64,000 nucleotides of DNA from Sepioteuthis lessoniana (Eukaryota > Mollusca > Cephalopoda > Myopsida > Loliginidae), in contig OY757904.1 in assembly GCA_963585895.1 (NCBI GenBank), positions 30,126,046 to 30,190,045 of the forward strand, in the 5' to 3' direction. Shown here in pieces: positions 53,691 to 64,000 of this stretch (position 1 is its first letter; each line of letters opens with the position of its first letter). Both the position numbers and the translations under genes were made by a program. Below the pieces are notes generated by a model. The model did not search any database and was not told the DNA's origin. It was given only the letters and a program-made list of their open reading frames with translations.

Positions 53691-54527
53691 TGTCGTAGTC
53701 CTATTGTAAAAGAATAGTCGACATTTTTTACGTCACTTACGTTAACGCGTTTCCTTTTAAGATCTATCCAGATCATAGTCTTCCAAACAGAAAAAAACAT
53801 GCCGCATATACTGATGTATTTTGTACAGACAACTCTGAATATATAATGAATTGACTTTTTTTTATTTTATATGTTTCATTTTGTAGTATACAGTCAATTA
53901 AACGATATTTCTTGCATATGTTATTCTTAAATGGGTGATAAGAATATTCACTGATACAATGACATGCTACAGAGATATACAAACAGATTATACACTGTTA
54001 TTATAAAAGAATTTCTTCTTACCAGATAATTCAAGTGATGCACCGAATTCAATACATCTCATTTATTTCAACGGAAAATCCAACAGGATCTGGAAACATA
54101 ACAATACGTTTCATTTCATTTCACATATAAAATAACATTTTCCCTCGTATCTACTGTTTAGTATCCATCTTTGTCAGTGATGAAGGGAAGCCTACGTATA
54201 TAAAAATCGGCACAAATTGGAATTTATGATATTGCATATTGATGTATATTCATAATAGAAAAACTATCTTTATTTCATCTCAAATAACCAAAGATTGAAA
54301 GGATTGAAATTATATTTCTCCATAACACTCATTCGTGTACAAAAGTGACTCTTAACATGGACTATGAAATTCTGGTAAAAGAATTCTCAAATATAAAACG
54401 ATATAATTTATATATTTGCATACAAGAAAATATTTTGTAACACCTATTTTTCACCAACCTTTTAACTCAATTTAAAGAAATAAAATTTATTAATTTTAGA
54501 TCGGTATCAATGATTGACACCTTGTCC

Positions 54528-54531
<4 letters not shown>
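53691..54531. other. AT-rich stretch, nothing recognised
   Basis: No supported feature. Confidence 0.5.

Positions 54532-54608
<77 letters not shown>
54532..54608. repeat. compound (AC)n(AT)n microsatellite
   Basis: About 24 AC and 14 AT units. Confidence 0.96.
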
Positions 54609-54611
<3 letters not shown>

Positions 54612-54689
54612 CTTCAAAATGGAACAGATAAAATATAGAATCTGTTGGTGTGCAATTTAAATATTGTATCTAAATTTTGATATCAATTC

Positions 54690-54800
54690 GCACTTTTTGT
54701 TCAACAATTACTTTTAAGCATATTCTAGGATGCATATTGCTTACCACTCCGCAAAGTCTGCATTTATTGTTACATCCTTTGTAAGCTTGTGCTTTTTTTC
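54690..54800 (-). pseudogene. possible LINE zinc-knuckle fragment
   Basis: Minus strand gives QAYKGCNNKCRLCG then HPRIC, like the C-terminal Cys-rich motif of non-LTR LINE proteins. It is very short and isolated; could be chance. Confidence 0.3.
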
Positions 54801-54984
54801 ACAATATCCTACAGGTGATTTCATCATTTCCTCTTTCAAAGCCGTACATCTTTTAACAATGTTGATCTATTGACATATTTAATTGTTCAAAACTTGTGCT
54901 TATGGTTATACTGCATATTTTTCAGAAGGAATTATGTATGTCACTTCCTAACTATTTCTACTATTTTGGCAGTACGTGTGCTTG

Positions 54985-55116
<132 letters not shown>

Positions 55117-55453
55117 AGGTGTGTTTTAATCCGTACATAATATATTCTTCCGCTTAAAAAATTGACCTTGTGTCATATCCTGCCCGAGCGGAGGGGTTTG
55201 GTAAATATGATAATATATTCTTCCGTATTTTATATCCATATATATTGTGTGCGATTTGAATAAAGACGAATTTGATCTCATAGTGAATTTGTTATTTATC
55301 TTCACATGTATACATATTTACGATGTACTAAACAAATTAAAATCTAAAATTTTACTTTTACGCATACAGTGTTATTATTATTAAGAAGCTCATGAACGTG
55401 GAATAATAAGCACACTGCACATGTATTTATGAAGAATCATATAATACATACAC
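55117..55453. other. AT-rich stretch, nothing recognised
   Basis: 'GATTTGAATAAAG' at about 55252 also occurs just 3' of the hammerhead SINE (about 51111), perhaps a shared 3' end. Otherwise nothing. Confidence 0.35.

Positions 55454-55502
<49 letters not shown>
55454..55502. repeat. (AT)n microsatellite
   Basis: About 24 AT units. Confidence 0.96.
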
Positions 55503-55504
<2 letters not shown>

Positions 55505-55760
55505 TAGATGTGTGTGTGTGTTTTGGATTGTGTGATCATGTGTACATGCATGTATGCGTGTTTTTTTTTATATACTCATTGTTCCAAAAAAAAAAAATGT
55601 TTGATATTATATATAATAAATAGATAAGTGAATAAATAATTTAGGAAAGAACAATGTTAAAACATAAATATGAACCTGACGTCATGGCGTGTTTGCATAA
55701 AGTAACCCTAACCTGGTTGGCATGCCATTAAAAACAATCATTTATAAACTCACTTAACTG

Positions 55761-55763
<3 letters not shown>

Positions 55764-55796
<33 letters not shown>
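55764..55796. repeat. (AT)n microsatellite
   Basis: About 16 AT units. 'GGTTGGCATGCCATTAAAAA' at 55708-55733, just upstream, resembles the S3 SINE 3' end. Confidence 0.93.
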
Positions 55797-55798
<2 letters not shown>

Positions 55799-58641
55799 CC
55801 CCCCTACACACACGGGGAAACAAAATTTCACTTTTAAGCGAAATTTAACAGGGCTGAATTCAAACTTTTCCTCCTCCTAGACTGATTATCATGCTAACAT
55901 ACTACTTAATCATAGTTCGTGTGATAATAATTAGTATCGTACATTCTCTAGGTTTTCTTTGAAATGGAAACAGGGTCATTAGAACTTGTGTCACTGTTCT
56001 CCTTTCTTACGGCAGTAACCATTGCACCCTAAAGGACTGCATATTAGCATGCTTTATTGCGTAAAGAGTAAGCAAATATTTCGGAATTAATTAACAACGC
56101 CAGTGTATTGAATACGCTAATCAAGCTGCTAATATAGACCTAAATTGAAGAACATGAATAAAACAAGATTTATCTAAGTATATATTTTCATTGTTAAATT
56201 CCCTGAAAAACCTTGGTTGTATCTATTTCGTTTTAACTTAGTACAAGTTTACGACTGGCATCTCTGTGCTTAGTTGTCATGGAATAGATATAAATGACAA
56301 CATAGACTTAATAACCCGCCCAAGTTACGTTGATGGATCACAATTTCCTCTCGAAATGCTATCCATTATATTTAAATCCTGTACAGCTCAGCATTTAATT
56401 TACCGCAAAATACGATACGATGTTTCAAGTGAAGAAAATATAAATGAATAACAAGGCATTTATTTAGCTTTCCTCTTGGCCAAAATGAGATTTTAGGCCA
56501 GTTTGATATAAAAGGAACTGCTAAAAGTGCTGACTTCCGTAGGTATTCCTCTATAGACGCCCTTTATCCTTCAGCTATTTTAAGTTTGCTGGGTAGAGCT
56601 AACTTGCGGGAAGTCATACATATAACTAAGCTGATTATCTAATTTCAACCCAATTGGAAAAACAGAGTTGGATAAGTACCTGATTCCTTTTTTTTCCTGC
56701 CCAATCAACTGGTTCTGTAGAATACACCGTCTGTATATCTGCAAAGGAGTAATAGCCCTAACGTGTGCCCTAGATATGATACTAAACGATCTGATGTTGA
56801 AGCTAAAGTTCTGGAGCTTCGGAAAATACTAAGTATTGATTTATTGCCATTACTCCCAGGTCGACTCTGACCCAGAGTGGTATTACCTTTTGAGTCCCAC
56901 TATAGTTCAAACAGAACTATTCATTAATATTAAATGGAATAATTTATGCTGAATAGCAATGTTTCAAACTATCTAACTACGTATAAATAATAAGTACCCG
57001 CATTGGAAACCATTTAAGTAAAACTATTAGTGTTAGGTAGTAATACTTGACACTATTGTGTTAGTATAGTGTTCATTCTAAGCCGGACAGCAACAAATAA
57101 ATTAATTGATACTTTGTTTAATTCTAACAATTTATGAACCAGCACGTGAAAAAAATAAATAATATCCAGTCCTTCCTGTGTGCTAAAGAAGATATCTGGT
57201 ATCTTAGTGTTGTCTCTCTGAGAGCTTTTAATGTCAATCCCTCACTGAACGCCTGTTGGAATTTCCTGACTGGATTTTGGATTTTGCGCCAAGACTTCTG
57301 AGCTCATCACGGGATTAGTACATCCAATGAATGAGAGCCTCTTCCTCACTCACTCCATACATAGGAATTACCATTGCACTTGCCCAACAACATTATTTAA
57401 CTGTGTGCAAACAAATATTAAGTAGAATAGATATGCTTGAGATGATTTAACGGTGTAGTCATGTGGTGTCCCACTGAGAAGATAGAAATAAGATTACTAC
57501 TATTCCCCATGCGTGAATTAACAGTGGCAAGCCATCAGAGAATGACCGTTAAGACATCATAGTAATGTGGGTCAATCCCAAAGTAAAAACCCAGGTCAGA
57601 ATGGAAAAACAGATGTTTGTTCTTGGAAACCTGATGGATAAAGAATGGGATACGGGGTGACATATAGTAGCCCTAACGAATCGCCTGATAGGGGAAAGAA
57701 GAAGAGAGAAGCCAAATGATTGGCTGGGACCCTAAAACGGAAGTGGCACCTTCTTCCCGTCAGCGGAAGTAGGAAATAAGAAAATCAGTTGTTGGACAGG
57801 GTTCGTGGCGGACAGAACTAAAGCCAAGAACTCCGGATAAAAGAAGAGCCCGTAAAAGAAGAAAGATTCTCCACAGGAACCCATCGAAATAAGATAAGTA
57901 AACTTTGGGACTGTTTCTCCTTATACCCAATTTTATATACATTCTCTCTCTCTCTCAATTTGAAGAAGGACTGAAAACGAAAGAAAAGAAAAGAATAAAG
58001 ACATTTATGCTCATGCACTATTCATTTATAATATATTTGATATGTTGAAAGTGTATATCTGCGTATAGTAAAAAGGACTGATATATTTTAATGTTCCCAC
58101 GTGCTTGAAGTTGTTATTTGTAGTGTCTGCTACGAATTTGTTATTTCATGTTTCTTTTCCAGCTTCACGTCGCCTTATGTTATCTTGCTTAAAATTGTCC
58201 TATGAATTCCTTTTGAAATATCACACGGGAAACCGGAATTGCCGACTACTATAACTAATATTATTACGTATAAACCTAGAGGTCCATATCTTCCATTGTT
58301 CTAGTGGCCTTGGTGGGGGTGTGTATAGTGTGGAATTTGGAACCCCTTGCCAGCGGAGGTCAGTCTAGCCATAAATTAATCCCCCACATAATATGCCAGT
58401 TCTTATGTGCCCGAGAATATAAAAAAAACTCTGAACGAGGACTTATTCGACGAGGGATCAAGTGCCAACCTGCCCCGTCTTCACACGTGCGAAAATAAAG
58501 TCCCGTTTTGGGATTTTAAAGAATTTGCCGTCACAGCAATACTCGAAATCATTTAATGGTGTGTAAATAAAAAAAAAAGCCCAGGATCATTTTAAAATAA
58601 TGTTTCTTACTATCTATTATACAGATTTGGGCAATAAAAAG
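55797..58641. other. long stretch with few recognised features
   Basis: No RT, transposase or RNA motif seen. 57600-58020 and 58280-58500 are locally GC-richer and purine-rich, and might hide unclassified repeats. Short open frames there have no recognisable domains. Confidence 0.4.
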
Positions 58642-58955
58642 TGTTGGTTATCACCTACCTTTTCGGCATAATGAGTGAGTCCCATCATATAAGACCAATA
58701 AGCTTGAGGCTGAGTCGAATTAGTCTGAGCAAGTCAGAGTAAGTCTGAAAGGTGAATAGCCGCGCCTTATAACGGAAGCCAATAACTATTGTTGAACTAT
58801 ATTCTTATTCTAGCCACGAATGCTATATTCTTATTACTAACAGCCTCTCTCTTGTAAATACTTGTTCCTGTAAATATAACTCTTTTAACTCGTATCTCGT
58901 GGTTTGTCTTTTTATTACAACTACCTGCGTTCATTAACCAGAACGCAACAAAAAG
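58637..58955. mobile_element. solo LTR with 5 bp target-site duplication
   Basis: 309 bp from TGTTGGTTATCACC (58642) to CAGAACGCAACA (58950), with TGTT...AACA ends and the direct repeat AAAAG on each side (58637-58641, 58951-58955). Near the 3' end there is a run of short pyrimidine-rich blocks as in R-U5. No internal domain follows, so it is a solo LTR left by recombination. Superfamily (Gypsy or BEL/Pao both give 5 bp or similar duplications) cannot be told from the LTR alone. Orientation is not certain. Confidence 0.82.
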
Positions 58956-59824
58956 ACAACAACCTAAACAAATCAAATATTTTTTCTGACTTTAAATAAT
59001 CCAGAATTAGATTTAGATAGCTCTAAAAGCAATTTTCTTTGAGTAATTTTATGATCAAGACATGCGTAATAAGAAAATCGAGATTAAAGCGAATCTCTTT
59101 AGTGAGTTTGATGCATTTGTATAAGGATTCACTTGATAATTTTCGACGAAATTTACAATGACAGTCAATACAGCTCCTGTAATTGCTGCATTTTTACATC
59201 ATCTTTCAACTCTTCCCTCTTAACATATTCTTTGTCTTATTTTTCTTGCATGAAGACTGATTATTATTAAATTGCTTGTTTCTATTTTATTTCATTTTTT
59301 TTTGTTTTATTTGCGGTGGGGATCCTAAATTCTAATAATTCTTCTTTATTTATTTTTGTAAATTCTAATTCTCACCAAATTATTTCTTTTAGAGTGAACC
59401 ACTTCATCTCAGAAGCCCAGGGAGATAATGAACATTTAAATGAGCGCCTTAAGATTTAACTGAAAATTTAGAACTATTTCTATGCATGCAAAAACATTAC
59501 TTTATAAAAATAGTTGGTATTCCGAAGGTTATTGTATAGTTTTAATGTAAATATTAATTGAGCCTTTTATATTCAATTTCAAATCTTTTGTTCATGTACT
59601 GCACGTTTTTCGCTAAATTTAATGCATCATTATTTCTTCTGCTTTAAATATATTCGGTTTGAAGGTATATGCTATTTAAATAATTTATAGTACAATTAAC
59701 TGTAAATAATTAAATAAAAAATAATGATGTGTACAATATAATTAACAATTTATAGTTATTTCTCTCAGGGCAATTATAAAAGCCGTGATGAGTGCGAAGA
59801 CATTACCAACATTATCATTAAAAC
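58956..59824. other. AT-rich stretch, nothing recognised
   Basis: No supported feature. Confidence 0.5.
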
Positions 59825-60024
59825 TTGCTTGGTTGTTTGGGTTTTATGTCATATCAACCTTTTTAGGTTATTCGATGCCAAATCCCTTTTTATACAAATA
59901 AATAGTGCTATTTCAAACAATTCAGTTCAGCATAAGTACACAGTTTAATTGCCAAAACCCTCTTTATTTCAACAATTTAGTTCAGTCAAATATTTCTTAT
60001 TCAACCAATTCAGTTTTGTATAAA

Positions 60025-60025
<1 letters not shown>
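59825..60025 (+). repeat. minisatellite-bearing repeat element, short copy
   Basis: Leader 'TTTTATGTCATATCAACC', 'TTATTCGATGCCAAATCC', then about three units of the 'TTTCAAACAATTCAG' / 'CATAAGTACACAGTTTAATT' type. It ends at the (CAT)n tail of the LINE. Confidence 0.65.

Positions 60026-60026
<1 letters not shown>

Positions 60027-60061
<35 letters not shown>
60027..60061. repeat. (CAT)n, the 3' tail of the LINE
   Basis: Eleven or so CAT units; in LINE sense, (ATG)n directly after the stop codon. Confidence 0.95.
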
Positions 60062-61007
60062 TCATGCTGGCAGCACGGATATCCCTGACCCTCTCTCGCC
60101 ACTCCTCCCTATCGTTCATCGCCCTAGGCAGGTCTTCAGGACAACAACCTGTATCCTTACATAGCTGCTGAATGTACGTTCGTGCTGGTCGTCCTGCTTT
60201 TGCGGGACCATGTGTGGGGATCCATAAGAGTACATCTCTTATGAGTTCATCTCTGCTACTCCAGCAATGTCCTGCATGTCTGGTTCGTCTAACTTGAACA
60301 GTTTTCGTGATAGGGGGCAGGTGGCCGTACAGTTGGTGTCTTGTGGGGTGTTGCTGCCAGGACATGTTCAGGATTGCACGCAGCATTCTTGTGTAATTGT
60401 CATCTAGTTTCTTCTCCAGCCGTTTTGTTAGCGTCCATGTAGTGCATCCATATAGCAGTATCGATGTGACCACTTCATGGAAGAAACTGCGTTTCATTTT
60501 ATCGGTTAGGTCTGATTTCCATATAGTCGATAGCCTATTGATAGCTGTCCATGCTTTCGTTAACCTCGTTTCGATGTCCTTTTGGGTTGATTCGACGCTG
60601 CTTCCTAGGTACGTGAATTTGTCTACTAGTTTAAGAGGGGTTCTTTTTAGAGTGGAGATGTCCCCCGTTTGGTTATAGTACATATATTCCGTTTTGTGTG
60701 CATTAACATGGAGGCCTATGCTTGCTGCTGCTCGTTCCAAACTATGCAGAAGTGTTTCGGCTTGGTCAGGTGTATTTGCCAGTATCGCTATGTCATCGGC
60801 GTAGTCGGCGTCGGTAATTGTTGTTGCGGGGTATCTTCTGCTTCTTTTCTTCGTCAGTTCGAAGCCATTCTCTTTGATTTTGTCAATCGATGTTCTAAGT
60901 ACGTAGTCTAGACAAATGATAAAGAGATACGGAGCCAGCGTGTCCCCTTGTAGTACTCCTGCTACAATGTCGAAGTATTCTGTGCCTCCATCTGGTGATC
61001 GTAAAGT
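60057..61007 (-). mobile_element. RTE-like LINE, best copy: RT palm through C-terminus, 5'-truncated
   Basis: An open frame of about 316 codons on the minus strand without a stop. Starting near 61004 it reads LRSPDGGTEYFDIV, AGVLQGDTLAPYLFIICLDY (RT motif with QGD/LAP), then DADYADDIAIL with the catalytic YADD (about 60780-60800). Next come LLHSLERAAASIGLHVNAHK, FTYLGSSVES, TAINRLSTIWKSDL, TKRLEKKLDDNYTRML, LYGHLPPITKTVQ, AGRPARTYIQQLCKDTGCCP and WRERVRDIRAASMR. The first Met is at 60740, downstream of YADD; the copy is 5'-truncated at 61007, where the similarity ends, so there is no natural start. The endonuclease and RT fingers are missing. It shows the family's catalytic motif intact and gives the reference for seven other tails in this window. 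RTE clade is inferred from the RT text and the tandem-repeat tail. Confidence 0.92.
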
Positions 61008-61009
61008 TT

Positions 61010-61250
61010 AGTTCTATTTAACCCTTAGATACGGCCTTATCAGGTGCTGCCACTCCGGGACAGTGTAGACCTGGAAGTGATAGCTGTAAAGGGTAACTCC
61101 ACATTTCCCAAAGCTCCAGTATTACTGATTCCTTACCATCATATTTCTTTATTGTCATATTCAGAACACTCGTTCTTGAGGGGGGACTCTTACCCCTCTG
61201 TAGAGGTGCAGTCGATGTATTCTACTGCTTCCGCTGCCTAGGCAATTAAA
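61010..61250 (+). repeat. dispersed repeat family S4
   Basis: 'TTAACCCTTAGATACGG', 'GACAGTGTAGACCTGGAAGT', 'GTCATATTCAGAACACTCGT', 'CTCTTACCCCTCTGTAGAGG' and 'GTCGATGTATTCTACTG'. The last three blocks align with 63200-63275. Confidence 0.7.
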
Positions 61251-61587
61251 GAATTGAGTAATTTACTTTAATTTAACTGAGTGAAGTCTGTCTTCGTTAT
61301 GTTTTGCCCTCCGATTGTTGTAATATAGATATTTTCATCTTTATTATTATGTAGATTATTACAGAGATAAGGTTCGAAAATTACTAAAATTATGTTATTT
61401 TGATAAACGTTAGATGTGTGCTAGTATCGCCTACCTTTTGGGGATTATTTTATATAACCCTTTATTTTAAGCTGTTCTATGTATCAGAATATTATTTTAC
61501 AATCGATCTGCCCCCATTTCTAATCTTTGCTTTTTTCCGGTAGCTTCATGACACGTTCTTTGGGGTCACCCTCAGTGTTCTGATAGA

Positions 61588-61735
61588 GCGCCTGTGGTGG
61601 TGTTATCGTTAGCAAGCTCGACTATCAAACGTACACGAGTGAGTTTGAGTCTCATTGGATATCCGTTACAAATGGCCTTGTACCACATCTAAGCAAAAAG
61701 CTTTGTAAATTATCACCATCAGTGTTCTGATTCGG
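61588..61735 (+). mobile_element. tRNA-derived SINE, family S2, partial
   Basis: Head 'TGGTGTTATCGTTAGCAAGC' and 'CGAGTGAGTTTGAGTCTCA' (A and B box) match 33510-33580; the body differs or has decayed. Confidence 0.65.
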
Positions 61736-62844
61736 GTTCCTTTGACGGAATACCAAGTTATTCTATGATTTTATCTGCTTGTTTAAGGAATGACAACGAG
61801 ATCACATGAGCACGTTTTACTTTTTATTTCTCGGCAAATTTACCATCACCAGCAGCAGTTGAATAAACGCTGAATCAGTGAGCAAAAAAGAGCATTTCAA
61901 CTGCTTAGCTCGAGTGTTTCTCACTAACTGACGAACTTATTTCTAAGTCTAGAACCGTTTTGGTCATCTGACTGAAACATTCTAATATTAGTCGTTATAT
62001 TTTACGGACCGCTTGTTCATATGCTGTCAATCCCACCGATTATTCAACTGAGTTTTTACACACATTTAACGGCTTAAGGTGTAATTCTACTGACAACAAA
62101 TGATATAAAAAAGCATTATGTAAAATTACGAAACAATTATTAAAAGAAGCCTTATGTTATTAATAGCATTCTTTCATAAAATCAAGTTCCATTAAAATAT
62201 AACTTATTTGAACTGTGGTAGTACTATGGAACTTCCAAAAGAAAATATCATATAATACCAGAGTGGAAAAACTGAGATTTTGGAAATTGAGTTAATGAGT
62301 TAGGCTTCACCATATTAGAAAAAAGGTATCATCATAAAACATTGACTGTCTAAGATGAAATATACAGTAAGAATTCTTAAATTCAGTTGAAAAGAAAATT
62401 ATATCATGTTAGAACATGACATAATTCTTTTTTAAGAAAGAAACAGGTAGAAATATATTTAGAAATCGCCAGACAAATGAAAGAAAAGCAATGAAACATA
62501 ACTATGACTGGCCCTGTATTAAGTTGATAGTTTCTAATAAGCTAATAAAATTACGAAGGATCAGATTAGGCAAATAGGGTTTTACGAGATGGACTGATAA
62601 TATCCAGTTCTCGTTACTCTTGTGAACTATAAGATTACTGAAACATGTGCGGGATATCCGAGTTAGACTTTTTTTCCTGAATGAAATAATTTAGGGGAGT
62701 CTTAATTACAAATAGAAAATACAGATGAATCGGTGCTCATGAAAATCAGAATAGTCAGTTTTTATCTTCTATTTATTAATATTATTTTTCATATTTGAAA
62801 ATAATGTGATACCATCCGACATTTTTGTATTCAGAGTACTGTAA
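61736..62844. other. AT-rich stretch, nothing recognised
   Basis: No supported feature over about 1.1 kb. Confidence 0.5.
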
Positions 62845-63089
62845 ATGGTTGGGTGGTTGGTTTTACGGCGTATCAACACGTTTCGAGTCACTTAACGCCA
62901 ATTTTATTCGTAGACTATTCAGTTTAGTATAAGTATAGTTTTTGTTTACAAACAGTTACATATAAAAACAGTTCACTAAGATGAAAAACAGTTCTATTTC
63001 AAACATATCAGTTTATTATATGTACTCAGTTTCATTGTCAAAAAACTTTTATTTAAAACCATTCAGTTTAATATAAGACTACAGTTTAG
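62845..63089 (+). repeat. minisatellite-bearing repeat element
   Basis: Leader 'GGTTTTACGGCGTATCAACA', 'GAGTCACTTAACGCCAATTT', then about three to four units with 'ATTCAGTTTAGTATAAGTAT', 'AAAACAGTTCTATTTCAAAC' and 'CATATCAGTTTATTATATGT'. Same order as 52586-52925 read on its minus strand. Confidence 0.75.
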
Positions 63090-63300
63090 TCCAAATTCAC
63101 CCATAGATAGGATCGAAGCAAGCGCTACAACTCAGAGTCAGAGTGGACTGGGGAGCGATGTCAATGAAGCGGTGACATTACTGGAACCTCACTATCAATT
63201 TTTTGAGTGTCATATCCAGGAAATTCGTTTGGAGGTGCTTACCTCTCTTCAGAGAAGCAGTCAGTGTATTCTACAGCCCCCAACCGAATGGGCAATGTAA
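63090..63300 (+). repeat. dispersed repeat family S4
   Basis: 'CCCATAGATAGGATCG', 'AATGAAGCGGTGACATTACT', 'GAGTGTCATATCCAGGAAAT' and 'CAGTCAGTGTATTCTACAG'. It follows the minisatellite element directly. Confidence 0.7.
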
Positions 63301-63340
63301 ATAGTCTACTGATAAATCATACCTTTAATTTTCTACACCC

Positions 63341-63359
63341 CCCACACACGCACGCACGC

Positions 63360-63423
<64 letters not shown>
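63341..63423. repeat. (ACGC)n and (AT)n microsatellite
   Basis: Short ACGC run, then about 33 AT units with a TGTA interruption. Confidence 0.96.
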
Positions 63424-63427
<4 letters not shown>

Positions 63428-63481
63428 TTTTTCAACTCACGTTATATATATATATATATATATGGTGAGTTGAAAAAGTAT
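63424..63481. repeat. perfect 17 bp inverted repeat around an AT run
   Basis: ATACTTTTTCAACTCAC (63424-63440) faces GTGAGTTGAAAAAGTAT (63465-63481) across 24 AT-rich bases. This could be paired transposon ends or a cruciform hotspot. Confidence 0.85.
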
Positions 63482-64000
63482 CTACTATGATGATTTTTAT
63501 TATAACAGAAATGGGCAATTATTAAATAATTATTTTTTCAAAATACTCCCCTTAAAAATCATCTCACCAATCAAAACGAATTATCTATTAGTGAAAGCCC
63601 CTCTGAATTACTTCTTTTGATACCGAGTGTAGTTTTGCCGCCATATTACTTTTAATGTCCTCTACATTTCAAAAGTTAACCCTAAGATCTACCATCTACA
63701 TAGTACAAGCTTTGACGTTTATGAAGTGTATTTCTTTTGCGCAATATTTTCTTCCACTAAAAAGCTGATGTTCAAATACCATTCGTCGTAGCTTTCTGTT
63801 TTGTGTTCAAATTCGTAAAGGCTATTTCGTGCTATATTGAAATCTTCTGAAAAGGAGTTTAAAAAAGGAAAAAAAAAAAAGAAGAGAAAATGTAACAAAA
63901 AAAAAAGATATATGTAAACTTCTAAATGCAATCGAATTAATGTAAATCTATGACGAAATTAAAGAAACATTGCTTTGATGAATCATTCTGTGTTCACTCA
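63482..64000. other. AT-rich stretch, possible DNA-transposon remnant
   Basis: The GTGAGTTGAAAAAGTATC end followed by 'TTTTTCAAAATACTCCCC' is reminiscent of a mariner 3' end, but no transposase text can be read on the minus strand. Confidence 0.3.

Noticed and set aside
60027-60061. CRISPR-like or satellite array at (CAT)n
   Set aside because: Simple trinucleotide tail of the adjacent LINE; no spacers. No CRISPR array is present anywhere in the window.

Overview
This window looks like non-coding, repeat-saturated DNA from a large animal genome. No complete host protein gene, rRNA or canonical tRNA gene can be supported. The mix of features suggests a cephalopod mollusc, probably octopus-like; this is an inference, not a database result. 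The clues are many long (AT)n, (AC)n and compound (AT)n(GT)n arrays, several tRNA-derived SINE families, RTE-like LINEs ending in (ATG)n, mariner elements, and a Penelope-like reverse transcriptase. Almost every recognisable protein fragment belongs to a mobile element, and all but one or two are broken.

Layout. 0-9 kb: two mariner copies (60-625, 6385-7281), an RTE-like LINE tail (3238-3560), a small inverted-repeat element (4573-4799), a degenerate ~90 bp satellite (7760-8250) and SINEs. 11.8-13.3 kb: a pseudogene of a multicopy, transposon-associated animal family. 13.8-15.0 kb: a Penelope-like RT lying between two AT arrays. 16.8-20.5 kb: two head-to-tail copies of another non-LTR LINE, the longer one without its RT core. 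23.5-32 kb: a mosaic of RTE-like LINE tails and LTR-like repeats. It includes a 918 bp chimeric unit present twice (23573-24490 and 31111-32028) and an inverted LINE/LTR junction (25085-25549 and 28098-28534). 33-48 kb: SINEs, two more mariner copies (the one at 46480-47405 keeps its catalytic triad), a 698 bp foldback element, and a retroposon with a hammerhead-like motif (41902-42288). 48-64 kb: more microsatellites, a perfect hammerhead ribozyme behind a tRNA-like head (50949-51085), a solo LTR with a 5 bp duplication (58642-58950), a minisatellite-bearing repeat family, and the best preserved LINE RT fragment (60057-61007).

The most interesting system is the pairing of a tRNA-like (Pol III-type) head with a type I hammerhead ribozyme. 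At 51031-51085 every conserved core base is present, all three stems pair, and stem III is a 10-base palindrome that would favour action as a dimer. A second, decayed copy at 42121-42250 has the same order of parts and sits inside a segment bounded by 18 bp direct repeats, as expected of a retroposon. The elements do not form operons or a pathway; they are layers of insertions, with TA-targeting elements and SINEs repeatedly found inside or next to AT-rich microsatellites.
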